Assembly (NCBI GenBank): GCA_002402465.1
Contig: DHFW01000016.1
Coordinates: 1 to 52,677, forward strand
Direction of reading: 5' to 3'
Length of the DNA: 52,677 nucleotides
Source: Bacteroidales bacterium UBA4814
Lineage (GTDB): Bacteria; Bacteroidota; Bacteroidia; Bacteroidales; UBA7960
The notes below the pieces were generated by a model that saw only the letters and a list, made by a program, of their open reading frames with translations, searched no databases and was not told the origin of the DNA. This document shows positions 9,129 through 18,444 of this stretch, piece after piece. The translations under genes were made by a program, and so were the position numbers. Positions within the stretch are counted from its first letter, which is position 1. Every line of letters starts with the position of its first letter.

Positions 9129-10469
9129 TTATTCCTTAGATTCGGGTTTAATATCGACCCTGATGCGCTTAATGCGGCGATTGTCAACGCCTTCCACCTG
9201 AAATTCGTAGTTGCGGAACTTAATCTTCTCTCCCTTAAAAGGCAGCTCCTGCTTAATCTCCAGAATCAGTCCTGCCAGGGTGTCGGCTTCTCCTTTCACA
9301 TCAGAAAAAAGCTCATAGTCTGCCCCGGTAATCTTGCAGAAGTCTTTCAGCAGGGTTTTGCCTTCAAACACGTAGGTATTAGCATCGAGTTTTGAGTAGA
9401 TGGCTTCATCGGTGTCGAATTCATCGTTTATTTCACCCACAATCTCTTCGAGAATATCTTCCAGGGTAACGATGCCAGAGGTTCCGCCATACTCATCGAC
9501 CACGATAGCCATATGGATTTTCTTTTCCTGGAACTCCTTAAGGAGATCGTTGATTTTTTTGCTCTCGGGTACAAAGAAGCAAGGCCTTACGAGCTTCTGC
9601 CAATCAAAATCGTCACCTTTTTCAAGATAGGGCAACAAGTCTTTAATGTAAAGAATCCCCTCAACGTTGTCGAAGTTATCGCGATATACTGGCACCCGGC
9701 TGTAGCCGGCCTCAAGAATAATGGGTAAAAGTTTGGAGAACGGGATGGTGATTTCCACGGCCACCACATCGACCCTGGAGCGCATGATCTCGCGGGCATA
9801 AATGTTTCCAAAGCGCACAATGCCGCGCAGAATGTTTTTGTCTTCTTCGGTGGTGGTATTGTCGGCTGTAATTTCCAGGGCATGCGAAAGTTCGTTCATG
9901 CTGAGATTTGGCCTTTTTCGGGCCATACGTTCATCGATCATGTTGGTGGACCGCACCAACAGTGTGCTCAGGGGCCAAAAGATTTTTCTCAGCAACAGAA
10001 GTGGCGACACCATTAGGCAGGCCATCTTTACCGAATGCTGGGCAGCATAAACCTTTGGCAGCACCTCAGCAAAAACTAAAATGATGAATGTAATTAGAAT
10101 AACCTGCACAACAAAACCCAGCACTGCCTGCTCCGAAAAATCGAACAGAGTGCTGAACACCATGGCCGAAATAATAATAATGGCAATGTTGATCACATTG
10201 TTGGCTATGAGAATGCTGGCAAGGAGTCTTTTAGGCTTTTCGAGCAAAACAAGAATACCTTTGCTGGCAGCAGTTTGCCGCTTGCGCAACTCATCTACCT
10301 GGTTATGGGTGAGCGAAAAAAAAGCCACTTCGGAGCCGGAGATAAAAGCAGAAAAAACCAGCAATACCAAGATGGCCAGTATCCCGAACAAGGCATTGGC
10401 CGGGATGGTGTTTATAAATAAAAGCAGAAGTGATAAGCAACTAGAATAAGGGTCAGGTGTATCTTCCAA
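9129..10469 (-). CDS. gldE: Gliding-motility-associated protein GldE (CNNM/CorC-type membrane protein)
   Basis: 446 residues. An N-terminal membrane domain (DUF21/CNNM, about 20-200) has the signature AFISGSEVAFFSLT and about four hydrophobic helices. It is followed by a CBS pair (about 210-335, including AGYSRVPVYRDNFDNVEG and VVDEYGGTSGIVTLEDILEE) and a C-terminal CorC/HlyC transporter-associated domain (about 345-440). GldE is a paralogue of Mg/Co efflux proteins that accompanies GldD in Bacteroidota and supports gliding and T9SS function. A well-matched promoter lies 27 bases upstream. The close homology to generic CorC proteins means the GldE call rests partly on the gldD neighbour. Confidence 0.9.
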   Translation of the reverse strand: MEDTPDPYSSCLSLLLLFINTIPANALFGILAILVLLVFSAFISGSEVAFFSLTHNQVDELRKRQTAASKGILVLLEKPKRLLASILIANNVINIAIIIISAMVFSTLFDFSEQAVLGFVVQVILITFIILVFAEVLPKVYAAQHSVKMACLMVSPLLLLRKIFWPLSTLLVRSTNMIDERMARKRPNLSMNELSHALEITADNTTTEEDKNILRGIVRFGNIYAREIMRSRVDVVAVEITIPFSKLLPIILEAGYSRVPVYRDNFDNVEGILYIKDLLPYLEKGDDFDWQKLVRPCFFVPESKKINDLLKEFQEKKIHMAIVVDEYGGTSGIVTLEDILEEIVGEINDEFDTDEAIYSKLDANTYVFEGKTLLKDFCKITGADYELFSDVKGEADTLAGLILEIKQELPFKGEKIKFRNYEFQVEGVDNRRIKRIRVDIKPESKE

Positions 10470-10495
10470 GGTTCAATCAAAGCTTTGTTTCAAGG

Positions 10496-10528
10496 CAAAA
10501 TTAATACAAATTTTGGCATGCTTCCAAA
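10496..10528 (-). promoter_or_regulatory. Bacteroidota-type promoter for gldE
   Basis: On the minus strand, TTTG (10525-10528) is followed by exactly 21 bases and TAATTTTG (10496-10503). This matches the -33 TTTG / -7 TAnnTTTG consensus. Predicted transcription start is near 10489, giving a leader of about 20 bases. Confidence 0.65.
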
Positions 10529-10639
10529 AATTATTAAACTGCTGTAAAACAGACAATGGACTTAATATACTCTCCTACGTTTTTAAGGGTAAAATTGACT
10601 AATTTTGCATAATAACAATTCTGAACTCCGCCCCTGCCA

Positions 10640-13099
10640 ATGAGCCTGAACAAAAACCTGCAGAACCATGCGGACATCCGCATTTTTCTGCTTTTCTTTT
10701 TTTTCATTTATCCGCTTTACCTTACCGCCGATGGCCATAATGTGGCAGGCAGGGTCATCGACTTGCAGACACGTGAACCGCTCGCATTTGTAAATATTGT
10801 AATTGACGGTACACGACAGGGAGGAGTCAGCGACATTGATGGGTTTTTCCAACTCACCCATTCTCAACCCATTGAGAGGATTATACTTTCTTATGTGGGC
10901 TACTACCCACTGGTTTATCAAATCGACCACAGCAAGGAGCTTCATGTGGCTGAAATGCAGCGCAGACCTATTGAGCTGGCAGTGGTGGATGTTTTTCCGG
11001 GCGAAAACCCCGCCCACCGGATCATTGAAAACGCCATTGCCAACCGCGACCGAAACAACCCCGAAAAACTGGGATCATTTACCTACGAATCATACAACAA
11101 ATTTGTTTTTACGGGCGAGTTCGATCAGGAGAGCCATACCATGCCCTCCCCTGCCATGGCCGACACTATAAGCGGAAGACTGGGGCGATTTCTTGAGGAG
11201 CGTCATTTCATGGTAATGGAAACCGTTACCGAAAGGCGTTTCCGGTATCCCAGCCGAAATTCTGAAACCGTGGTGGCCTCTCGAATCTCTGGCTTCGAAA
11301 ATCCGGTGCTGGCACTCATGGCCACCCAATTTCAGTCGTTTTCCTTTTACGAAGACCATATCATCATCTCGGGCCAAAGCTACCTCAGTCCGCTCAGTCA
11401 GGGCAGCCTCAACCGCTATTTCTTTTTGCTCGAGGATACCACCTTTACCCAAACCGACACGGTTTTCATTATTTCGTTCCGGCCTTCGCGCGGGCGCAAC
11501 TTCGAGGGCCTCTCAGGGGTTCTTTACATTAACAGCAATGGTTGGGCAGTTCAGAACGTGATCGCAGAACCTGCCCGGCAGCAAGGTAATTCAAAGGTAA
11601 GGATACAGCAAATGTATGAGCTCATCGACGGAAGGAGCTGGTTTCCTACCCAGCTCAACACCGACGTGGAAATCCTCAACGTGCCAAACATAAACCATTT
11701 CAGGTTGCTGGGCCTGGGCCGAACCTATTTGCGAAACATACAGCTGGAACCGCTTCTTACCCGCAGTGATTTCTCATCCTATGCGCTGGAATTCTCGCCC
11801 AACACCATTGTGCGCGACACTGAATTCTGGAGCCGGAACCGCCCTGACAGTCTCAGCCTGCGCGAAGAGCTCACCTATGCCTACCTCGACAGCATGGGGC
11901 GAAAACGCAACCTCGACCGCCAGCTCGATCGCGTTGAGGCCCTGATTGGCGGTGCCTTCCGCCGGGGTATTTTAGACTTTGAGCTAAAGCACCTTTTAGG
12001 CTACAACGATCAGGAAGGCTGGCGCCCCGGCCTGGGTCTGAGAACCAACAGCAATCTCTCGACCAGGTTCAGCCTGCATGGCAATATCGGCTATGGCATG
12101 AAAAGCGAGACCTTTCGCTATGGATGGGGCGGAGAGGTATTGCTCGACAGATTGACCAATTTCAGGATGGGCTACGATTTTTACTGGGACTTCCTGGAGC
12201 GGGGCGGTTCCTTGTTCCTGGAAAACACCACGCTGCTTAGCCCTCATTACATTCGGCGCTACTTCTGGCGCGATATGGACATGTTGCGGCAACATCGCGC
12301 CTGGCTGGGCTTTCGAACCTTCAGAAATTTCCTCACCATACGGGCTTTTGTGAGTGACGAAAACCAGAAGACAAACCCAAACTACATCTATTTACCTGTT
12401 GCCCTTAATGAGGATTTTCCCGCCAATCAATTCCGTTTTTTCGAAACCGGCCTGATGATGCGCCTGGCCGTTGGCGAGCAATTTGTACTTACCCCTACGC
12501 GCAGCCTGGCCTTCGGAACGGACTTTCCGGTACTTTACCTCAACCTTGCCAAAGGCTGGAGCGACATATTCAACGGAAACCACGACTATTGGAGGGCCGA
12601 AATGAAGTTCGAAAGGCGCTTCCGGATAAAAATGGCTGGCATACAGAAGTGGGTGCTGCAGGCAGGGTATGTGCATGGCGATCCGCCATGGCCCAAACTG
12701 TTCACCGGACAAGCATCCTACCGGCGTTTTGCTGTTTCGGCCCCGCAAAGCTTTGCCACCATGCGTATGGCTGAGTTTGTTTCCGACCGTTACCTGAACC
12801 TGTTTTTTTACCACAACTTCGAGAAATTGCTCTGGAACCGGCCCGGCTTCTCACCGGGGCTGGTATTGCTCACCAATATTGGATGGGGCTCGCTGGGCAA
12901 ACCCGGTCTGCACGCTGGCTATGAAATAAAAAGCATGGAAAAGGGATATTTCGAATCGGGCTTTGCCATAACCGACCTGATCGGCTCGGGCCTTACCAGC
13001 CTAGGCGTGGAGTTTATGTACCGATACGGGCCCTATGCTTTCCCCGATTTCAAAGACAATTTTTCACTTCGCCTGAGCTATTCCTTTATATTCAAATAA
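10640..13099 (+). CDS. DUF5686 outer-membrane protein with carboxypeptidase-regulatory-like N-terminal domain
   Basis: 819 residues with a signal sequence (about 13-31, RIFLLFFFFIYPLYLTAD). Residues 34-115 are a CarboxypepD_reg-like beta-sandwich (VAGRVIDLQTREPLAFVNIV, DIDGFFQLT, LSYVGYYPLVY). The remaining about 700 residues correspond to the DUF5686 family, rich in alternating strands and ending in an aromatic-lysine terminus (LRLSYSFIFK) typical of outer-membrane barrels. The family is common in Bacteroidota and resembles TonB-dependent receptors without the plug; substrate and role are unknown. A -7-like TAATTTTG at 10600-10607 precedes the start. It converges with queD. Confidence 0.85.
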   Translation: MSLNKNLQNHADIRIFLLFFFFIYPLYLTADGHNVAGRVIDLQTREPLAFVNIVIDGTRQGGVSDIDGFFQLTHSQPIERIILSYVGYYPLVYQIDHSKELHVAEMQRRPIELAVVDVFPGENPAHRIIENAIANRDRNNPEKLGSFTYESYNKFVFTGEFDQESHTMPSPAMADTISGRLGRFLEERHFMVMETVTERRFRYPSRNSETVVASRISGFENPVLALMATQFQSFSFYEDHIIISGQSYLSPLSQGSLNRYFFLLEDTTFTQTDTVFIISFRPSRGRNFEGLSGVLYINSNGWAVQNVIAEPARQQGNSKVRIQQMYELIDGRSWFPTQLNTDVEILNVPNINHFRLLGLGRTYLRNIQLEPLLTRSDFSSYALEFSPNTIVRDTEFWSRNRPDSLSLREELTYAYLDSMGRKRNLDRQLDRVEALIGGAFRRGILDFELKHLLGYNDQEGWRPGLGLRTNSNLSTRFSLHGNIGYGMKSETFRYGWGGEVLLDRLTNFRMGYDFYWDFLERGGSLFLENTTLLSPHYIRRYFWRDMDMLRQHRAWLGFRTFRNFLTIRAFVSDENQKTNPNYIYLPVALNEDFPANQFRFFETGLMMRLAVGEQFVLTPTRSLAFGTDFPVLYLNLAKGWSDIFNGNHDYWRAEMKFERRFRIKMAGIQKWVLQAGYVHGDPPWPKLFTGQASYRRFAVSAPQSFATMRMAEFVSDRYLNLFFYHNFEKLLWNRPGFSPGLVLLTNIGWGSLGKPGLHAGYEIKSMEKGYFESGFAITDLIGSGLTSLGVEFMYRYGPYAFPDFKDNFSLRLSYSFIFK

Positions 13100-13112
13100 A
13101 GAAGTGTTGACT

Positions 13113-13137
13113 TGGTTGTCAGGTTGTCGGGTTGTCG
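13113..13137. repeat. Short GGTTGTCnG tandem repeat overlapping the queD 3' end
   Basis: Three head-to-tail units (GGTTGTCA, GGTTGTCG, GGTTGTCG) match the larger cluster at 27570-27640. The repeat supplies the last codons of queD on the minus strand, so the C-terminal tail (IDNPTT) may be repeat-derived. Confidence 0.6.
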
Positions 13138-13583
13138 ATTGCGAACCACTCGGCATAGGAGGTGGCCGTTTCGTGCAGGCGCAGCGAGTGCAGACTTACA
13201 TTGGCGGGCAAAAGGGCATTGAGGCGGGCCGCGAAATCAACAACCATGTTTTCGCACGTAGGCTGATATGGAAGCGCCACCACCCGGCCAAACATTTGGT
13301 TAGTTTCGGCCAGTTCCTTGTGGGGGGTGTTGGCATTTATCATAAGGGCATGGTCGAGCGGACCAATTATAGCATCATTCACAATTTTCTTCAGTTGTGA
13401 AAAATCCATGACCATCCCATATTTAGGATTCTGTGGATCGGCTTCGGGACTTCCCTTAATGGTGACATAAAGAATGTAGCTATGTCCGTGAATGTTTTTA
13501 CAGAGGCCATCGTAGTTCCAGAGGGCATGGGCGGCTTCGAAGCGAAACTCCTTGGTAATACGGATTACAGGTGATCTTTCCAT
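13119..13583 (-). CDS. queD: 6-carboxytetrahydropterin synthase (QueD/PTPS family)
   Basis: 154 residues, typical length. Zn2+ ligands are H19 (FEAAHA) and H32/H34 (NIHGHSY), with the catalytic Cys28 just before HGH. A conserved acidic PTCENMVVDF segment and the terminal HETATSYAEW complete the family pattern. The enzyme converts 7,8-dihydroneopterin triphosphate to 6-carboxy-tetrahydropterin, the second step toward queuosine. No other queuosine gene lies in the window, and pterin functions other than queuosine are possible. Its last codons lie in a TTGTC-type repeat. Confidence 0.92.
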   Translation of the reverse strand: MERSPVIRITKEFRFEAAHALWNYDGLCKNIHGHSYILYVTIKGSPEADPQNPKYGMVMDFSQLKKIVNDAIIGPLDHALMINANTPHKELAETNQMFGRVVALPYQPTCENMVVDFAARLNALLPANVSLHSLRLHETATSYAEWFAIDNPTT

Positions 13584-13603
13584 GAAAATGGATAAGCTTT
13601 AGG

Positions 13604-14041
13604 TTAAATTTTTATGGTGTAAGAGTAGATTCGGGGGTTTTTGCCTTCCGGTTTTTTTTCGCCGGAAGGTATATCTGTTTTTGTTTTAGCGGTGTAAACC
13701 ATATTCATTTTGGCGGGCTTTGGCTTGCGCAGAAGCCTGAAGGGAACTTTCATGCGCGAGTTGCTGGTAACACGCACTCCGCGGTTTTTCACGGCCTCGT
13801 ATTTCAGCAAGCTTACAAGCCGCAGGGCTTCCTCATCGCAGCCATAGCCAATGCCGTGCTCCACCACCGCCTCGAACACTTCGCCCAGACCCGAAACCTT
13901 GTATTTGACAATGACATCGCCCTCTACCTTGTTTTCAAGTGCCTGCGCAGGGTACCTCAGGTTTTCCTTGAAAAACTTTTTCAGAACCTCCTTACCTCCA
14001 TCGAGCCGGGGAAGCTTCAGAAATTTCTTTTTCTTTTCCAT
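13604..14041 (-). CDS. Soluble TonB C-terminal-domain protein
   Basis: 145 residues. Residues about 15-95 match the TonB C-terminal fold (GGKEVLKKFFKENLRYPAQA, VEGDVIVKYKVSGLGEVFEAVV, DEEALRLVSLLKYEAVKNRG, VRVTSNSRMKVPFRLL). The usual N-terminal membrane anchor and proline-rich linker are missing. The first residues are basic (MEKKKKFLKLPRL) and no signal peptide is seen, so as predicted it would stay in the cytoplasm. It may be a stand-alone or degenerate domain rather than an energy transducer. The gene lies 20 bases upstream of queD on the same strand and may be co-transcribed. Confidence 0.7.
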   Translation of the reverse strand: MEKKKKFLKLPRLDGGKEVLKKFFKENLRYPAQALENKVEGDVIVKYKVSGLGEVFEAVVEHGIGYGCDEEALRLVSLLKYEAVKNRGVRVTSNSRMKVPFRLLRKPKPAKMNMVYTAKTKTDIPSGEKKPEGKNPRIYSYTIKI

Positions 14042-14091
14042 CAGAATAAAATTAATTAAAATCCCCTTTACTGCAACCTTTCAAAAAGCAT

Positions 14092-14129
14092 AAAAAAAGG
14101 CTGTCTAAATTGTGGGGTTGAGACAGCCT
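14092..14129 (-). terminator. Rho-independent terminator downstream of the 14152 lipoprotein gene
   Basis: AGGCTGTCT (14098-14106) and AGACAGCCT (14121-14129) form a perfect 9-bp stem. Read on the minus strand it is followed by seven T. Confidence 0.85.
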
Positions 14130-14151
14130 GCTTTTTGTGCCGGTAAATATG

Positions 14152-14763
14152 CTACTCTACGATTATGGGATTGGTCAGGTCGAATGCGGCTTCGAAGCGA
14201 AGAACGCCATCGCGGGTAAGCTTATAGGTGAATTTGGAAAAATCATCAGCAATTTCCACAATCCACTCGTTGGTGCAGGCGTAAGGGATGAGCTCGCAAG
14301 TGTACTCATCGGCCGGGAAATACTGCACAAATGGGGTGCCCTGATTGGTGGCGTAACCTCCATACATGGTTACCTCATCGGGGGTGCCGTCTTCATGGCG
14401 GTGGTCGTGGCGAAACCTCAGCCTGCCATCTTCCACCAGGAACATCCAGGTACGTGAATGATCTTCTGAAAGGTGAAAAGGAATATACACCCTGTCCTCT
14501 TCGCAAACGGTTACGTGCATCACAAAGTCGAGATGTGCCCAGCTTTCGTTGCCTTCAATCATATACACCTCTTCGCCGGCAAACGACTGACCGCAAAGGC
14601 TTGCCAGGTTATTGAAAAAGGCTTGCTGATTGGCATCGAGCAAGAGTTCCATGGTAAGCACCTCGGCTTCTTCGGCCGCTTGCTGACGCGGGCCGCAGGC
14701 TGCTACCAGCAACGCAAGGGCCAAAATCGGGAAAAGTTTTCTCATCATGTGTTTGTCTTTCAT
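14152..14763 (-). CDS. Conserved lipoprotein of unknown function
   Basis: 203 residues. The signal ends in a good lipobox (LALLVAAC, Cys23); an internal start at 14748 (MRKLF) is also possible. The mature domain holds the recognisable conserved stretch DRVYIPFHLSEDHSRTW followed by LRFRHDHRHEDGTPDEVTMY and YACTNEWIVEI. I know this pattern from a widespread uncharacterised Bacteroidota and proteobacterial exported family. Four cysteines outside the lipobox could form disulfides. The gene is monocistronic, with its own terminator. No function can be assigned. Confidence 0.75.
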   Translation of the reverse strand: MKDKHMMRKLFPILALALLVAACGPRQQAAEEAEVLTMELLLDANQQAFFNNLASLCGQSFAGEEVYMIEGNESWAHLDFVMHVTVCEEDRVYIPFHLSEDHSRTWMFLVEDGRLRFRHDHRHEDGTPDEVTMYGGYATNQGTPFVQYFPADEYTCELIPYACTNEWIVEIADDFSKFTYKLTRDGVLRFEAAFDLTNPIIVE

Positions 14764-14878
14764 GTGTTTATAATTGGTTTTAAGAAAAAAAATCCATGCA
14801 CTGGAATTGCAAATATAATAAAAGGGTTTGAAGCACCTCCCTTTTTTGCAACTAACAGTATTTCTAATGTTTACAAAA

Positions 14879-14911
14879 TTTGGCCGGGGTTGAGGAATTC
14901 TATTATTTTTG
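14879..14911 (+). promoter_or_regulatory. Bacteroidota-type promoter for the C69 dipeptidase gene
   Basis: TTTG at 14879-14882, a 21-base spacer and TATTTTTG at 14904-14911 match the -33/-7 consensus exactly. Predicted start is near 14918, about 33 bases before the ATG. Confidence 0.7.
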
Positions 14912-14950
14912 TACCCTCAACATGCTAACCATAACCATTAATAAATCTGT

Positions 14951-16597
14951 ATGAAAAATCTCCGCTTCCTGATTGTATTATTCAGTATTGTTTTAATTGC
15001 GGGCATGGTAAACCGTGCCCAGGCGTGCACCAATATATTGGTTTCGCGCGGTGCCAGCGCCGATGGCAGTGTAATGATCAGCTACCTGGCCGATGCCGGT
15101 GGTTTCATGGATCCCCTGTATTTTCAGCCGGCCATGCAGCATGCCCCGGGCGACTCCATCGACATTTACGAATGGGATACCGGCAAGTTGCTGGGACGTA
15201 TTCCCCAGGTGCTGCACACCTATAAGGTGATCGGCAACATGAACGAGCACCAGGTGGCCATTGGCGAAACCACCTTTACCGGCCGCCGCGAGCTCACCAC
15301 ACCAAACGGCATTATGGACTACGGCAGCCTGATGTACCTGGCACTTCAGCGCGCCAAAACCGCCCGCGAGGCCATCAAAATCATTACCGACCTGGTGGAG
15401 GAATACGGCTACGCCAGCACCGGCGAGTCGTTCTCCATTGCCGACAAAGAGGAGGCCTGGATGCTCGAACTGATTGGCAAGGGCGAATATGGCAAGGGTG
15501 CGGTATGGGTAGCTGCCCGCGTGCCCGAAGGTTATATTGCCGCCCATGCCAACATGGCCCGCATCCGCAAAATCGACTGGCGCGACACCGACAACTGGAT
15601 GTGGAGCAAGGACGTGGTTGACTTTGCCCGCGAAAGGGGCTGGTACAGCGGCCGCGACCGCGATTTCAACTTTGCCGATACTTACAACCCGGCCAACTGC
15701 CGCTCGTTGTTATTCTGCGAAGGCCGCGTGTGGAGCATCTATCGCAGGGCGGCACCCTCGCAGAATTTCTCAGACGAGTTCTGGCGCTGCGTGGAAGGTG
15801 CCGAAGCCTATCCCCTGTTTATTAAGCCCGACCAGAAAATCACCGTACAGGATATGATGGGCCTGGTGCGCGACCATTTCCAGGACACCCCATACGACCT
15901 TACCAAAAGCGTAGCTGCCGGCCCCCATGGTTTACCCTACCGCTGGCGCCCCCTCACCTTTAAACTCGAAGGCGATGATATGGACTATGGCTACGAGCGG
16001 CCTATTTCGCAGCAGCAAACCGGATTTTCGTTCGTATCGCAAAGCCGCAACTGGCTGCCAAACGAGATTGGCGGCATTTTCTGGTATGGTGTTGACGATA
16101 CTTATTCCACCTGCTACATGCCCCTTTATATGGGTATGGAGAAAGCACCCGTAAGCCTTACCACCGGCGACATTAACCAGTTCGACTGGAATTCGGCTTT
16201 CTGGGTGTTTAACCTGGTGGCCAACTACGCGTATGGCCTTTATGAATACATGATTGTTGACATTCAGAAAGTGCAAAAGGAACTGGAAGACCGCTCCGTT
16301 GCCATGACCAAAGCCGTTGACCAGGGCGCCCTTTCCCTGAAAGACCAGCCCGAGCTGATGCGCAACTATCTGACCGACTTCTCGGTAAACAACTCAGAAT
16401 ACGTTGTGCAGCGCTGGCGCGAACTGGGCTACTACCTGTTTACCAAATACAACGACCGCTACATCAACGACGTGGGCGGGCCAAGGCCCTACCCACGCGG
16501 CGTAGGCTACCCCGAATGGTTTAACCGAAGAGCTGTGGAAGAGCGCCCCGGTTATTACGATATCAGGTGGCGCAAACCCGGCGAACCAACGCATTAA
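14951..16597 (+). CDS. Secreted C69-family dipeptidase
   Basis: 548 residues with a signal peptide ending ...NRAQA. Cys26 (QACTNILVSRGAS) immediately follows the cleavage site and is the N-terminal nucleophile of the Ntn-hydrolase family C69. Further family features are ADGSVMISYLADAG, the GNMNEHQVAIGETTFTGR segment, and EAWMLELIGKG with a central strand pair. It is expected to cleave dipeptides in the periplasm or at the cell surface, supplying amino acids to a peptide-fermenting or peptide-respiring cell. The gene ends at a strong terminator and precedes a Dpp-type ABC ATPase, which fits peptide use but is not proof of a link. Confidence 0.92.
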   Translation: MKNLRFLIVLFSIVLIAGMVNRAQACTNILVSRGASADGSVMISYLADAGGFMDPLYFQPAMQHAPGDSIDIYEWDTGKLLGRIPQVLHTYKVIGNMNEHQVAIGETTFTGRRELTTPNGIMDYGSLMYLALQRAKTAREAIKIITDLVEEYGYASTGESFSIADKEEAWMLELIGKGEYGKGAVWVAARVPEGYIAAHANMARIRKIDWRDTDNWMWSKDVVDFARERGWYSGRDRDFNFADTYNPANCRSLLFCEGRVWSIYRRAAPSQNFSDEFWRCVEGAEAYPLFIKPDQKITVQDMMGLVRDHFQDTPYDLTKSVAAGPHGLPYRWRPLTFKLEGDDMDYGYERPISQQQTGFSFVSQSRNWLPNEIGGIFWYGVDDTYSTCYMPLYMGMEKAPVSLTTGDINQFDWNSAFWVFNLVANYAYGLYEYMIVDIQKVQKELEDRSVAMTKAVDQGALSLKDQPELMRNYLTDFSVNNSEYVVQRWRELGYYLFTKYNDRYINDVGGPRPYPRGVGYPEWFNRRAVEERPGYYDIRWRKPGEPTH

Positions 16598-16616
16598 CCA
16601 AAATATAGTAAACTTA

Positions 16617-16643
16617 AGGCCGTCTAATCAACGGCCTTTTTTT
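16617..16643 (+). terminator. Rho-independent terminator after the C69 dipeptidase gene
   Basis: AGGCCGT (16617-16623) pairs with ACGGCCT (16631-16637), followed by a T-run. Confidence 0.88.
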
Positions 16644-16722
16644 GGGGGTTTCTAACTTCGGACTTCCGTCTTCGGACTGCCGCCTTCCCACTTTTTCGTA
16701 AGTTTGCCTGATATTTGTCATT

Positions 16723-18444
16723 ATGCTTCAAAAACCCCTGCTATCTGTTGAAAACCTTTCGGTGGAATTTACCACCGATGAGGGTTTGGTAAAGGCGGTG
16801 CAAAACGTAAGTTTTGATCTGGCCCGGGGGCAAACGCTTGGGATTGTGGGCGAATCAGGTTCAGGGAAATCGGTCACTGCCCTGGCCATAATGGGTTTGT
16901 TAAGCAAATCGAACGCCCGGGTCACATCGGGCCATGTATGGTTCGAACACCCCGAACTTGGGCGAACCGACCTTCTGAAACTCAGCGAAGAGCTAATGCA
17001 AAAGGTCAGAGGCAGACATATGGGCATGATTTTTCAGGAGCCCATGACCTCGCTCAACCCTGTGAAGCGCTGCGGCGATCAGGTGGAAGAAGTGCTGCTA
17101 TGGCACCGGCAGGCAAGCCCCTCCGAAGCCAGGCGCCGGGTGCTCAAGCTTTTCGAAGAAGTAAAACTACCACAACCCCTAAGGATTTTAAAGGCCTATC
17201 CCCATCAGCTTTCGGGCGGGCAGCGCCAAAGGGTAATGATTGCCATGGCCATGGCCTGCGACCCACTGCTGCTGATTGCCGACGAGCCTACCACCGCCCT
17301 CGATGTAACGGTTCAAAACAGCATCCTTGATCTTATGAAGCAGCTGCAGCAAAGCCACGGCATGTCGGTAATTTTTATTACGCACGATCTCGGGGTGGTA
17401 TCGCACATTGCCAGCCAGGCAGCAGTCATGCTCAAGGGCAGCCTTGTAGAGTATGGCGAAACCACCAAAATTTTTCAGCAAGCCACCCACCCCTATACAA
17501 AGGCCTTGATTGCCTGCCGGCCCGGCACTTCGAGCCGGCCACTGCGGCTACCGGTGGTATCCGACTTTTTGCAGCAAGGTGCTTCTGGCCCGCAAATAAT
17601 TTCAGAGGAGTTCACAGAAAGGCAGAAACGCCATCAGCGGATTTATGCCCAAAAGCCTATCCTTGAGATTCATTCGCTAAAAACCAGCTTTGTAACCAAG
17701 CGAAGTTTTTTTGGGCGGCCACTGCAGCACCATGATGCCGTTGACAATATCAGCTTTTCGGTGTATAAGGGAGAAACGCTTGGCCTGGTGGGCGAGTCGG
17801 GTTGCGGAAAAACTACGCTTGGACGCAGTATCATGCGTTTGGTTGAACCTTCGGAGGGGCAAGTCATATACAAAGGCACCGACCTGTCCTCGCTTTCCGG
17901 TTCAGCGCTGAAAAAATTCCGCCCCCGTCTTCAGATTATTTTCCAGGATCCATATTCGTCGCTCACCCCTGGCATGGCCATTGGCAAGGCCATAATGGAG
18001 CCCATGCGGGTGCACGGCGTTATGGAAAACGACCAGCAACGCAAAAAAAAGGTGCTGGGTCTGCTCGAAAGGGTAGGATTGAAAGAAAACCATTTTAACC
18101 GCTATCCACACGAGTTTTCGGGCGGACAGCGGCAACGCATTGCCATTGCCCGGGCACTTGCCCTGCAACCCGAGTTCATAATCTGCGACGAATCGGTGTC
18201 GGCCCTCGATGTGTCGGTGCAGGCCCAGGTGCTCAACCTGCTAAACGAATTAAAGAAAGATTTTGGCCTGACTTATATATTCATTTCGCACGACCTCTCG
18301 GTGGTAAAATACATGGCCGACCGCATTATTGTTATGAAAAACGGACAAATGGTTGAGATGGCCGAGGCCGACGCCCTTTATAAAAACCCCTCCCAGGAAT
18401 ACACCCGTACACTCATCAGTTCCATCCCCGAAACCTTGGCCTAG
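16723..18444 (+). CDS. Fused two-domain ABC ATPase, peptide/nickel (DppD-DppF) type
   Basis: 573 residues containing two complete nucleotide-binding domains. The first has Walker A GESGSGKS (43-50), LSGGQ (163-167) and Walker B LLIADE (183-188). The second has GESGCGKT (357-364), FSGGQ (465-469) and FIICDE (485-490). The HPYTKALI and SQEYTRTLISSIP tails after each domain are typical of oligopeptide/dipeptide importers, and the arrangement equals DppD fused to DppF, as in YejF or GsiA. It would energise uptake of peptides or similar solutes through a membrane permease pair. No permease or binding protein is nearby, so partners must be encoded elsewhere. Some proteins of this type serve export or other solutes. 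Confidence 0.92.
   Translation: MLQKPLLSVENLSVEFTTDEGLVKAVQNVSFDLARGQTLGIVGESGSGKSVTALAIMGLLSKSNARVTSGHVWFEHPELGRTDLLKLSEELMQKVRGRHMGMIFQEPMTSLNPVKRCGDQVEEVLLWHRQASPSEARRRVLKLFEEVKLPQPLRILKAYPHQLSGGQRQRVMIAMAMACDPLLLIADEPTTALDVTVQNSILDLMKQLQQSHGMSVIFITHDLGVVSHIASQAAVMLKGSLVEYGETTKIFQQATHPYTKALIACRPGTSSRPLRLPVVSDFLQQGASGPQIISEEFTERQKRHQRIYAQKPILEIHSLKTSFVTKRSFFGRPLQHHDAVDNISFSVYKGETLGLVGESGCGKTTLGRSIMRLVEPSEGQVIYKGTDLSSLSGSALKKFRPRLQIIFQDPYSSLTPGMAIGKAIMEPMRVHGVMENDQQRKKKVLGLLERVGLKENHFNRYPHEFSGGQRQRIAIARALALQPEFIICDESVSALDVSVQAQVLNLLNELKKDFGLTYIFISHDLSVVKYMADRIIVMKNGQMVEMAEADALYKNPSQEYTRTLISSIPETLA

Noticed and set aside
16650..16690. CTTCGGACTTCCGTCTTCGG stretch before the ABC ATPase gene
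   Set aside because: Short imperfect low-complexity repeat; too weak to call a regulatory site or mobile element.
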